A stretch of DNA of 41,473 nucleotides from NCBI GenBank assembly GCA_032718475.1, contig JAUCBJ010002710.1:1-41473 (forward strand), given 5' to 3'. This stretch comes from Nemertoderma westbladi. Lineage: Eukaryota; Xenacoelomorpha; Nemertodermatida; Nemertodermatidae. The position numbers and the translations under genes are program-made. A model generated the notes under the pieces. The model was given only the letters and a program-made list of their open reading frames with translations, had not been told where the DNA came from and did no database searches. Of this stretch, positions 21,772-32,662 are shown one piece after another. Every line of letters begins with the position of its first letter. The stretch's first letter is position 1.

Positions 21772-24199
21772 CTGACAACCTAGCATGTCTTAAGTATATG
21801 ATATCTCAAAGGGGGAAGATTGGATTCACTGCATAAATGCAGTTCACCAAACTTCCCCCGAATGCACACTGTAACTTCCCCTTCCCCCAAATATCCACTG
21901 TTGAATTAATTTGAAGCGATATAATAAGTACAAAATTGTGCGAGTTTTTTATTGTGTGGTCCATTTGTTATTTGATCTCTATTTATTGTTTAAAGTGCAT
22001 TTAATATCACACTGGTTTTTAGAATATTATACTATACAACCTTATGTTTTATTAATTTACCCAATCGAAGCCTCATAAGGGCCGGTTATTTGTACGCATA
22101 TCCCCTAATGCGCTCAGTAAGGTTCAAACAACATATTAATATGAAAATAAAGTATCTGCAAAGAAAAGAACCCAATGCTATATAATTTGACCTTATTAAA
22201 AAATTTGCACTTTTGCACATTTATTTGTACAAGTGCACTTTAGCAGATCGTAATGGTGGTTCTTATTTAACAAACTTATGTTTATCCTCTACCGATCTAC
22301 GATGGTCTATGATCAAGTGTCAGTCACTAAAAGTGTAAAAAATCCAATTTAATAAATCGCGACATTTGCGATTTTGGACCATATTCATGGGCATTTTAAA
22401 TCACTTTATATACATAAAAAGTTAAACAAATGTTACGATTATAGTTAGAAATCACTCCAAACTACATTTTAATCCAAAAAATAACATTCTACGATGAATA
22501 GAACTGGAAATAATAGTGTTTAAAATATCGAAAAAATGTGTACTTTTTAAGTGCATTATGCACTAAGTGCACATGCGTCTTTTCCCAAGTTGTATCCTAT
22601 TTCACACTCTAAAATCTATCCTCTATCCAATGAAAAAAGTTTCAGATCAAACGGTCCTGTAGAACAGAAGTTATTGATGTTTAAAAATAATCACTCGAAA
22701 ATTTCGAATTCTCTTGGTCAAGTAGTCTAGTGGTTATCAATCACGTTAACGATACCTAAGTTCGTGGGTTCGAAACCCAATATTGACCATTCTTAATTTT
22801 TTGCAAAAAAAATATTTTTAATTTTTGACTAAATTCGCTCTAACTTCGGTTCTGGTGCTCCAAATTCAATAAAATTGGTATATTCTTTGCCGTAATTTTT
22901 TTTTCTATCTTTTGAGAGGGGGTATTTTTGGCCCCAAAAAAATTGAAAAAAAAGGGCCAAAATTACACGATATTTTTCGACCCTTAAAACTCGTTATTTT
23001 AATTATTAATGTTAAGAAAAAAGATAGTGGAGTTAATTTGCTACATTTTACAGGAACTTTTGTCGCAAAAAGTTAAATTATAATGTAATGGCGATTTATT
23101 AAAAAAAAATTTTTTCGTCCCTTTTTTATAAATAGTATATTTCACACGATCGTCTGCCGCTCCAGTTATATAATAGCTATGGCGCTGTAACTACCGTTGA
23201 AAGATAGATAATTTGACGCTCTATAAGACTGTTTAAATAAGTCTCCCAGACCTTATGTATTTTTCGAGCTAGACGAGTTCCCGCGAAGCGAGTTTGAAGC
23301 GTGAAATTTTAATTTGGGCCCTCATTTTTTTTAATATCATTTGCGCGGCAAAACCAATCGAATATTTGGATTCCCCGTATCGATATTAACCGTATAAAAT
23401 TTTCTTTAACCTTCTAGAGTCAAATATAAAAAAGTTGTTAGTTATAAACTTTTTATTATTTTCTGGCCCTTTTTGGCCCCTATTGCCGACATATTTTTTG
23501 TACCCCCATTCGATAGGAACGTAGCCCCAATGGTCTTCTACGAGTTTCATAAAAAAATTAGTGGATTCCTACCCGCGTTGTCGAATTAAACTTTTCGGAA
23601 ATAAGTTTTCCAAAAAAGACGGACAAAAACGTACAAATTTACGGCCCCTTTTTTCCACCCGAAATTTTAATAAATATCTTACCCCCATTCGATACGAAGG
23701 TAGTACCACTCGTCCCCTTTCCAACCGCGTTACTTTTGTCCCCGTACGATTAATATTAGCCGAGTTATAGCGGATCCCGCAAAGTCATTTTGTCCGTTTT
23801 TACAACTTTGACGGACATTTTCGGAAAAAAGGCGTGGTAATCTTTTTTGAAAAAAAAAAAACGAATTCACTAATTAATCCCTTCTATCGTATCCCGGAGT
23901 CGGCTAAGCAATAACCTAGGGTTTTTTCGAGCCACTGTAGAGCGCCTTTCAAAAAAATTTTAAAATTGTCGAAAAAATGACGGTTTTTTGTCCGCCGTGT
24001 CCGTCGAAGGGTTAGATTTAATAATGTTAGAGTTGCTAATATCTTAGAATTCCGAGCCGCTCCCCTGGTGAGAAAATTTTGGTCAGTTCCTTCATCGAAA
24101 AGTCCCCCAGAATCCCAAGTTAACCTATATAGTTAGCGATGGCCTGCGGCTTTAGGAGCGGCCGCGGTATTCACCTCCCTCATAGCGGCCGCGGCGGTG
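21772..24199. other. Unexplained 2.4-kb non-coding segment within the Gypsy gag
   Basis: Gag coding sequence stops abruptly near 24200, next to two GCGGCCGC words (24160-24194), and no gag resumes until after LINE-A. The segment has no frame with a domain, is rich in A/T homopolymers broken by GGCCCC and CGTCCC words, and repeats a phrase, ACCCCCATTCGATA, at about 23503 and 23682. It may be a non-autonomous insertion of unknown type. Confidence 0.5.
22713..22790 (+). tRNA. tRNA-like sequence or tRNA pseudogene (tentative)
   Basis: GGTCAAG at the 5' end pairs with TTGACC at the 3' end (six of seven positions). TAGTCTAGTGGTTA resembles the A box of Glu/Asp-type tRNAs, and GGGTTCGAAACCC is a perfect T-arm/B box followed by an acceptor strand and A. 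The anticodon arm does not fold as a canonical 5-bp stem, so a pseudogene or SINE head is more likely than a working tRNA. Confidence 0.4.
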
Positions 24200-25175
24200 T
24201 TGCGTCAAATGGAAAAATATTTATCCCATTTTGAAGCCTTTCGAGCTGTTTCCAATGTAATAATAAACTTTCTGGACATATTGGAATCTAAAGGTGGATC
24301 ATGTGTTATAAGTTTTTCCCTGTCCTCTTCATTTGTTAATACGAGAATTAATAAAGCTGTATGCAATCTCTCTGTTGTTACAGCTGATGTGTTTGCTAAT
24401 TCGCCCAGTTCCAATATCTCGTTACACAACGATGTGTATGTTTGATTGTCTTTCTGACGCACAGAAAGTAAATCACACCAATCTAAATTGGTGTTTCTGA
24501 GCGAATGCAGATAATTTTGGATTTCATCTTGAATTTCATCTACAGTACATCAAGTGAAGTATCTGCTGGAATAGAAAGAATTCGGTTAACCACTGTCAGA
24601 AATCCCACCGAACAACAATCCCAGAATGATGAGACTCGCACTGGCAATGTTCTCGATTCGAGATCCATTAAACTGTAGTAGTTTCTCCAAAGAGCTCTCC
24701 ATTCTTTGAACTTTCGAAAATCTGTATCGGATTCCAATGTCGCTGGGCGGCGGGTGTTAATTTTAGGTAGTTAATTGAGACTCCGCTGTCTATTAGGGTA
24801 AGCAGAAGTAAACCCAGATGCAACAGCAATTGCAACATCTCACTCGTGACGAGCCTTGGAAGAAGCTTCAAATTCTGCTAAACATTCCAGCGCTTTGAGT
24901 AGTTCCTCCTCGTATCCATCTTTATCTTTATCACCATCATCTGCTATAGCATCGGGATGGCATTTAACGACCATATCGCAGTCTTGAAATCGCTCGAATT
25001 TCTTTATCCAGTCAGAAATTCGTGTTGCTACCTTCGAAGGGAATAAACGTTTAGATGGTGTTATTCCTCCATAAGCAGCATTAGCATCACATGCAGCCTT
25101 TTGGGCCTTTGTAACGGCCGATTTGAAATCACGGCGAGACATCTTCAAATTTCCCAATTCAGATATCGTAGCCAT
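24200..25175 (-). pseudogene. Gypsy gag N-terminal and capsid region
   Basis: Three minus-strand pieces in different frames: 25175-24840 (starts MATISELGN, acidic middle), 24737-24540 (KFKEWRALWRNYY, then an FWDCCS...RILSIPADT stretch) and 24462-24205 (VRQKDN-type, ICNEILELGELA, then TNEEDREKL). The order and patterns fit a Ty3/Gypsy capsid: a W/F-rich helix, a second helix with IP, then a Y..L..EL helix with a later R..L. The ATG at 25175 lies 67 bp inside the LTR edge, as expected for the first gene. Frameshifts and the truncation at 24200 make it a pseudogene. Confidence 0.65.
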
Positions 25176-25224
25176 AGTTTAATTTGACGATTTCACAATC
25201 ATAAAATTGAAATGCGTAGAATAT

Positions 25225-25241
25225 AATCAATCACTGCGCCA
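25225..25241 (-). promoter_or_regulatory. Gypsy primer-binding site
   Basis: Directly inside the 5' LTR, the minus strand reads TGGCGCAGTGATTGATT. The initial TGG complements the CCA end of a tRNA, and immediate adjacency to the LTR end is the normal arrangement. I do not recognise which tRNA would match. Confidence 0.55.
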
Positions 25242-25494
25242 TATAATGATCCCATATGAGACAACAACAACTATTATGAACATATGGCATTATATGTAAT
25301 ATCTCAAATCAATAATAAACAATTGTTATTGCAATATATGAATGAATAAATACCATCCAGGTACCTACCGGTGCACAACCGAAGTATATAGTACAGCACA
25401 GTACTACTAAAATATCCAGGGAGGTAGGTTTCGAGGGCTAAAACCTGACCTTCAATTATCACCCTTTCTAATGTATCCTAATTAGATTATACCA
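25242..25494 (-). repeat. Gypsy 5' LTR
   Basis: 253 bp, homologous end to end to the 250-bp LTRs at 12953 and 15486, with several substitutions and small indels. On the minus strand it starts TGGTATAATC and ends TATA, abutting the primer-binding site. Divergence from the 3' LTR indicates the insertion is not brand new. Confidence 0.85.
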
Positions 25495-25499
25495 ACACT
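25495..25499. repeat. Target-site duplication ACACT (right)
   Basis: Partner of the ACACT at 12948-12952, directly outside the 5' LTR and in phase with the continuing LINE-A sequence. Confidence 0.85.
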
Positions 25500-26612
25500 T
25501 GCACCATTCGTGTTCATAATTGTGGTTGACTATGTTCTACGCATGTCCTTAGATCATCATAATGATGATGGGGTGATGATAACTCCACCTACTGGCTCCA
25601 TAAGTCGAGGAAATCATGCCAAGTACATAACTGATCTAGACTTTGCTGATGACTTAGGAGTACTCTCAGAATCACTAGAGGGAGCCTAACGGCTCCTCAG
25701 CTCATTTGAACATGCTGCTTCTAATGTTGGTCTTTTTATTAACTCCAGAAAGACAAAAATTTTGACAGTTAACTTTGAAAGTCCCCGACAAGTCTCTGAC
25801 CAGATGAGCATAAGCTTAAAGGATGGTATGCTTGAGCATGGGTGGCAAAACAAGTATACATTTTTTTTATTTATTTTTGTTACTATTTTGCGAGCGTAGC
25901 GAGACAAATAAGATAGCGAGAGAAATAATGTTACTTTTTGCCAAGACTTACGTCGTTTTATTTGTTGTAAGTCTTCCAGGATCAGGATCTTCCAGAATTC
26001 TGTTACCTGGGATCATGGATCCGGAAGTCAGGTGAGGACCTTCGAATACGTAAGGGAAAGGCATGGGCAGCCTTGAATAGGCTTTCCAGGATTTGGAAGT
26101 CACCGAGAATTAATCGGAAACTTAAGGTCCGATTATTTAGAGCAGCAAGAGTTCCAGTACTCCTCTATTGAAGTCCATGCTGGGCTCTAACTGCTGAGGA
26201 CACAAAATCTCTGGATGGCACATTCACAAGAATGCTACGCCGGGTTCATTGTGTCAAGTGAAATGCACACATCTCCAACCAGACACTATATAACATTGGA
26301 GGTGTCTCATTAGTTCCCCCAAGCTTGACACTAGAACAAAATCGCCTCCGCTTTGCAGGACATTGCTTTCGCTGTGAAGACCAGCCAGTGCATAATCTTG
26401 TACTTTGGCAGCCTCATGGAGTAAATAAGCATGGTGGGCAGCCTATGACGTTCTTGAGATGCATCTTAAAGGACACTGGCCTTGAAGATGCGGATGATCT
26501 AGCAATTGTCATGGGTGATCGGGTGTTGTGGCAGCGCAATTTTGTCGACAAGCCGGTACAGCATTCTTAAAAATGCAGCTGCAATGCAGCATGCCGATCC
26601 TAGTAGTAGTAG
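25495..26612 (+). mobile_element. LINE-A, downstream piece of the split copy
   Basis: It begins with the target duplicate ACACT and carries on the LINE-A RT exactly where 12952 stopped (GCACCATTCGTG). It includes the FADD-type box (LDFADDLGVLSES) and the C-terminal region, and ends in DKPVQHS-stop, then the GCAGCTGCAATGCAGC segment and a (TAG)4 tail. It has in-frame stops and an unrelated insertion of about 155 bp at 25841-25996. Together with 12565-12952 it reconstructs one 5'-truncated LINE-A. Confidence 0.85.
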
Positions 26613-26613
26613 T

Positions 26614-26785
26614 TATCGGCAAGGATATTCAACTGAGCGTTTGTTAATAGACAATCATATACGTATGTCCATCGATAAAGGATTGCTTACTGGAATGGTG
26701 CTAATTGACTTAAGTAAAGCATTTGATTGTGTGGATCACCAAACTATCATAGAAAAGCGAGAAAAGCGACTATCATAGAGGGCGA
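26614..26785 (+). pseudogene. LINE-B RT fragment (first copy)
   Basis: The frame YRQGYSTERLL...LIDLSKAFDCVDHQ matches the RT region holding the first catalytic Asp of CR1/L2-like LINEs. It follows the (TAG) tail of LINE-A without a gap. It ends within the first part of the 36-bp unit that is amplified at 28703, then runs into GCATGGGGGGATGGGG. Confidence 0.75.
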
Positions 26786-26808
26786 TGAAAAGCATGGGGG
26801 GATGGGGA

Positions 26809-28310
26809 TATCCTAATTAGATTATACCAAGTTTTTTTTTGTTTTTTTTTCTATTGAACTTATATATATAGCCATGAATATATGTTAAAGTTTCAGTTTC
26901 AAACATGTTGTTTAATGGTCTCTTTCTTCATCGCCACCATGAATGTTATAAGTTTGTTCACTTGGGAACAGTATATCTGCGCCCATATCTTGAATAGGTT
27001 TCTGAGCATATTTTTGCTGGTTGAGTTATTTTTGGTTTTTCTATGTAATCGTTTGGAGGCAGTAGTTCAGGTTGAATTGGACGAATGTGACTGCGGTTTC
27101 TTCATAGTGTTCTTCCAGACTTAAAACGAAGTCTATATCGGTGACGATCAGCTGTTCCTACAACTGTTGCGAGTTTGTCCCACTTTTTCGAAATTGGTTG
27201 AAATTGTGTGAACAAGGACAGTAGTTCCTGATTTTATTGAATTCAATGCTATCGCCGAATGATCGCAATAGAATTTCCTTTTCGCAACTGTATCTAGATG
27301 GCTATGATCTGCTAAATCTGCATCTTTTTGCCATTCAGTCGTATATGATCTCCAATGGGTAGGCACTAAAGATCGAATAGGGTGCCCAAATACACGTTGT
27401 GCTGGTGATAAGCCATCTTCATCTGGTGTGTTATGGAGCTCAAGCAAACCCATTCTAAACTCATCGGAATTTATATTTCCCCCAGTTTTATCCAAAAGAT
27501 ACTTTACTTTTTTACATTTACTTTAGCATGTCCATTTCCCTTAGGGTAACGGGGAGAAGATGGTTCCCAGGTTACACCCCTTTCGGAAAGAAATTTTTGG
27601 GTCTCTTCTGCCTTGAATTGTGGACCGTTATCAGAAGTGAGTATATTGGGAATCCCTGTCATAGAAAAATATCTGCGGAAAACCGAAATTGTTTCTGATG
27701 CTGTTGGTACATTTCAAATTGGTAGTATTCAACAATAGGGTATCCAGAATAACGGTCTACGTAAATAAGATAATGGGAACCACCTGTGTGAAGAAATCAG
27801 TAGATACAGCTTGGAAACAACGAGAAGGAATTTCTTGGTGCATCATGGGTTGGTTTGGAAGCGATGGTCGATGTCGTTGGCATTCCATACAAGACTCAAC
27901 AGTATTGATAATGTCCGATGTGTAACCAGGCCAATAAACAGACTGGCGTGCGCGTCTCTTGGTTCTATCAATTCCCTTATGACTACTATGCAAACGTTGC
28001 AGTATATCTTTTATGGTTGATGGTGGAATAACAATTTGAGAACCTCGTAATATAAATCGTTAATAGATAGTTCATTCTGTATTTTCTTAAACTGCTGCAC
28101 ATAAGGTGAAATCTCATCGTCAGGTATATTAAAGTCATTCTCTATAGCATTGATAAGTTTCATATAATTGTTATCCATTTGGGCCAAATGTCGTAGTTTT
28201 TCAATGACAAGGTCTGGCATTTCAGCTGTAGCACAGTGGCTGTATTTTATTGCGTTATTTGATAACAATGATTGTTCATTAATAAGATCTATATCTTCCA
28301 TGTCATTTTC
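26809..28310 (-). mobile_element. Third Gypsy 3' fragment (partial LTR plus integrase)
   Basis: It starts with the innermost 21 bp of the LTR (26809-26829) and the A-rich tract, then the integrase region in the same orientation as the other copies. It lacks the frameshift after FGHP seen in copies 1 and 2 and reads through to SLVPTHWRSYTTEW. It has its own small deletion after STDFFTQ and other indels. The third catalytic position is again Lys (GCTAAA codons). It stops abruptly at 28310. Confidence 0.85.
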
Positions 28311-28320
28311 CAGTGACATT

Positions 28321-28551
28321 AGCCAGTGCATAATCTTGTACTTTGGCAGCCTCATGGAGTGAATAAGCATGGTGGACAGCCCATGACTTTCTTGAGACGC
28401 ATCTTAAAGGATATTGGCCTTGAAGATGCGGATGATCTAGCAAATATCATTGGTGATAGGGAGTTGTGGCGGCGCAATTTTGTCGACAAGCCGGCACAGC
28501 ATTCTTAAAAATGCAGCTGCAATGCAGCATGCCGATCCTAGTAGTAGTAGT
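28321..28551 (+). mobile_element. LINE-A 3' end fragment
   Basis: Matches LINE-A from HNLVLWQPHGVNKHGG to the stop, the GCAGCTGCAATGCAGC segment and a (TAG)n tail. It is closely similar to 26388-26612, including the fusion to LINE-B that follows. Confidence 0.85.
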
Positions 28552-28702
28552 TATCGGCAAGGATATTCAACTGAGCGTTTGTTAATAGACAATCATATAC
28601 GTATGTCCATCGATAAAGGATTGCTTACTGGAATGTGCTAATTGACTTAAGTAAAGCATTTGATTGTGTGAATCACCAAACTGTCATAGAAAAGCGAGAA
28701 AA
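28552..28702 (+). pseudogene. LINE-B RT, part before the array
   Basis: Second copy of the LINE-B RT opening (YRQGYSTERLL to LSKAFDCVNHQ). One base is missing relative to the 26.6-kb copy (GGAATGTGC versus GGAATGGTGC), breaking the frame. It leads directly into the 36-bp array. Confidence 0.8.
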
Positions 28703-31700
28703 GCGACTATCATAGAGGGCGATGGGAGCTACACAGAAGCGACTATCATAGAGGGCGATGGGAGCTACACAGAAGCGACTATCATAGAGGGCGATGGGAG
28801 CTACACAGAAGCGACTATCATAGAGGGCGATGGGAGCTACACAGAAGCGACTATCATAGAGGGCGATGGGAGCTACACAGAAGCGACTATCATAGAGGGC
28901 GATGGGAGCTACACAGAAGCGACTATCATAGAGGGCGATGGGAGCTACACAGAAGCGACTATCATAGAGGGCGATGGGAGCTACACAGAAGCGACTATCA
29001 TAGAGGGCGATGGGAGCTACACAGAAGCGACTATCATAGAGGGCGATGGGAGCTACACAGAAGCGACTATCATAGAGGGCGATGGGAGCTACACAGAAGC
29101 GACTATCATAGAGGGCGATGGGAGCTACACAGAAGCGACTATCATAGAGGGCGATGGGAGCTACACAGAAGCGACTATCATAGAGGGCGATGGGAGCTAC
29201 ACAGAAGCGACTATCATAGAGGGCGATGGGAGCTACACAGAAGCGACTATCATAGAGGGCGATGGGAGCTACACAGAAGCGACTATCATAGAGGGCGATG
29301 GGAGCTACACAGAAGCGACTATCATAGAGGGCGATGGGAGCTACACAGAAGCGACTATCATAGAGGGCGATGGGAGCTACACAGAAGCGACTATCATAGA
29401 GGGCGATGGGAGCTACACAGAAGCGACTATCATAGAGGGCGATGGGAGCTACACAGAAGCGACTATCATAGAGGGCGATGGGAGCTACACAGAAGCGACT
29501 ATCATAGAGGGCGATGGGAGCTACACAGAAGCGACTATCATAGAGGGCGATGGGAGCTACACAGAAGCGACTATCATAGAGGGCGATGGGAGCTACACAG
29601 AAGCGACTATCATAGAGGGCGATGGGAGCTACACAGAAGCGACTATCATAGAGGGCGATGGGAGCTACACAGAAGCGACTATCATAGAGGGCGATGGGAG
29701 CTACACAGAAGCGACTATCATAGAGGGCGATGGGAGCTACACAGAAGCGACTATCATAGAGGGCGATGGGAGCTACACAGAAGCGACTATCATAGAGGGC
29801 GATGGGAGCTACACAGAAGCGACTATCATAGAGGGCGATGGGAGCTACACAGAAGCGACTATCATAGAGGGCGATGGGAGCTACACAGAAGCGACTATCA
29901 TAGAGGGCGATGGGAGCTACACAGAAGCGACTATCATAGAGGGCGATGGGAGCTACACAGAAGCGACTATCATAGAGGGCGATGGGAGCTACACAGAAGC
30001 GACTATCATAGAGGGCGATGGGAGCTACACAGAAGCGACTATCATAGAGGGCGATGGGAGCTACACAGAAGCGACTATCATAGAGGGCGATGGGAGCTAC
30101 ACAGAAGCGACTATCATAGAGGGCGATGGGAGCTACACAGAAGCGACTATCATAGAGGGCGATGGGAGCTACACAGAAGCGACTATCATAGAGGGCGATG
30201 GGAGCTACACAGAAGCGACTATCATAGAGGGCGATGGGAGCTACACAGAAGCGACTATCATAGAGGGCGATGGGAGCTACACAGAAGCGACTATCATAGA
30301 GGGCGATGGGAGCTACACAGAAGCGACTATCATAGAGGGCGATGGGAGCTACACAGAAGCGACTATCATAGAGGGCGATGGGAGCTACACAGAAGCGACT
30401 ATCATAGAGGGCGATGGGAGCTACACAGAAGCGACTATCATAGAGGGCGATGGGAGCTACACAGAAGCGACTATCATAGAGGGCGATGGGAGCTACACAG
30501 AAGCGACTATCATAGAGGGCGATGGGAGCTACACAGAAGCGACTATCATAGAGGGCGATGGGAGCTACACAGAAGCGACTATCATAGAGGGCGATGGGAG
30601 CTACACAGAAGCGACTATCATAGAGGGCGATGGGAGCTACACAGAAGCGACTATCATAGAGGGCGATGGGAGCTACACAGAAGCGACTATCATAGAGGGC
30701 GATGGGAGCTACACAGAAGCGACTATCATAGAGGGCGATGGGAGCTACACAGAAGCGACTATCATAGAGGGCGATGGGAGCTACACAGAAGCGACTATCA
30801 TAGAGGGCGATGGGAGCTACACAGAAGCGACTATCATAGAGGGCGATGGGAGCTACACAGAAGCGACTATCATAGAGGGCGATGGGAGCTACACAGAAGC
30901 GACTATCATAGAGGGCGATGGGAGCTACACAGAAGCGACTATCATAGAGGGCGATGGGAGCTACACAGAAGCGACTATCATAGAGGGCGATGGGAGCTAC
31001 ACAGAAGCGACTATCATAGAGGGCGATGGGAGCTACACAGAAGCGACTATCATAGAGGGCGATGGGAGCTACACAGAAGCGACTATCATAGAGGGCGATG
31101 GGAGCTACACAGAAGCGACTATCATAGAGGGCGATGGGAGCTACACAGAAGCGACTATCATAGAGGGCGATGGGAGCTACACAGAAGCGACTATCATAGA
31201 GGGCGATGGGAGCTACACAGAAGCGACTATCATAGAGGGCGATGGGAGCTACACAGAAGCGACTATCATAGAGGGCGATGGGAGCTACACAGAAGCGACT
31301 ATCATAGAGGGCGATGGGAGCTACACAGAAGCGACTATCATAGAGGGCGATGGGAGCTACACAGAAGCGACTATCATAGAGGGCGATGGGAGCTACACAG
31401 AAGCGACTATCATAGAGGGCGATGGGAGCTACACAGAAGCGACTATCATAGAGGGCGATGGGAGCTACACAGAAGCGACTATCATAGAGGGCGATGGGAG
31501 CTACACAGAAGCGACTATCATAGAGGGCGATGGGAGCTACACAGAAGCGACTATCATAGAGGGCGATGGGAGCTACACAGAAGCGACTATCATAGAGGGC
31601 GATGGGAGCTACACAGAAGCGACTATCATAGAGGGCGATGGGAGCTACACAGAAGCGACTATCATAGAGGGCGATGGGAGCTACACAGAAGCGACTATCA

Positions 31701-32662
31701 TAGAGGGCGATGGGAGCTACACAGAAGCGACTATCATAGAGGGCGATGGGAGCTACACAGAAGCGACTATCATAGAGGGCGATGGGAGCTACACAGAAGC
31801 GACTATCATAGAGGGCGATGGGAGCTACACAGAAGCGACTATCATAGAGGGCGATGGGAGCTACACAGAAGCGACTATCATAGAGGGCGATGGGAGCTAC
31901 ACAGAAGCGACTATCATAGAGGGCGATGGGAGCTACACAGAAGCGACTATCATAGAGGGCGATGGGAGCTACACAGAAGCGACTATCATAGAGGGCGATG
32001 GGAGCTACACAGAAGCGACTATCATAGAGGGCGATGGGAGCTACACAGAAGCGACTATCATAGAGGGCGATGGGAGCTACACAGAAGCGACTATCATAGA
32101 GGGCGATGGGAGCTACACAGAAGCGACTATCATAGAGGGCGATGGGAGCTACACAGAAGCGACTATCATAGAGGGCGATGGGAGCTACACAGAAGCGACT
32201 ATCATAGAGGGCGATGGGAGCTACACAGAAGCGACTATCATAGAGGGCGATGGGAGCTACACAGAAGCGACTATCATAGAGGGCGATGGGAGCTACACAG
32301 AAGCGACTATCATAGAGGGCGATGGGAGCTACACAGAAGCGACTATCATAGAGGGCGATGGGAGCTACACAGAAGCGACTATCATAGAGGGCGATGGGAG
32401 CTACACAGAAGCGACTATCATAGAGGGCGATGGGAGCTACACAGAAGCGACTATCATAGAGGGCGATGGGAGCTACACAGAAGCGACTATCATAGAGGGC
32501 GATGGGAGCTACACAGAAGCGACTATCATAGAGGGCGATGGGAGCTACACAGAAGCGACTATCATAGAGGGCGATGGGAGCTACACAGAAGCGACTATCA
32601 TAGAGGGCGATGGGAGCTACACAGAAGCGACTATCATAGAGGGCGATGGGAGCTACACAGAA
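28703..32662. repeat. Homogeneous 36-bp array, 110 copies
   Basis: 3960 bp equals exactly 110 units of 36 bp. Each runs from GCGACTATCATAGAG through GGCGATGGGAG to CTACACAGAA, and I found no variant unit by eye. In the LINE-B RT frame each unit reads RLS-stop-RAMGATQK, so it is RT-derived but untranslatable. In another frame it reads ATIIEGDGSYTE and stays open for over 1300 codons, and one minus frame is open as well. Both are consequences of a stop-free 36-bp unit. The flanking RT sequence stays in phase across the array. Confidence 0.97.

Larger units (their letters stand above)
12953..25494 (-). mobile_element. Ty3/Gypsy LTR retrotransposon (Mag-like?), rearranged and dead
   Basis: Read on the minus strand, the order is 5' LTR (25494-25242), primer-binding site (25241-25225), gag (25175-24200), unexplained insert plus nested LINE-A, two CCHC knuckles, protease, RT, RNase H, integrase, A-rich tract and 3' LTR. 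That PR-RT-RH-IN order defines Ty3/Gypsy. The pair of knuckles joined by CPA resembles the Mag lineage, but the clade is tentative. The 3' part is duplicated in tandem, so there are three LTRs in all. No envelope frame was seen. Every domain has stops, frameshifts or deletions. Confidence 0.85.

Noticed and set aside
26809-28310. Independent third full Gypsy insertion
   Set aside because: Only 21 bp of LTR is present and both ends are abrupt with no target duplication, so it is a fragment placed by rearrangement.
28703-32662. CRISPR-like array
   Set aside because: The units are contiguous with no unique spacers, and the context is a eukaryotic LINE.
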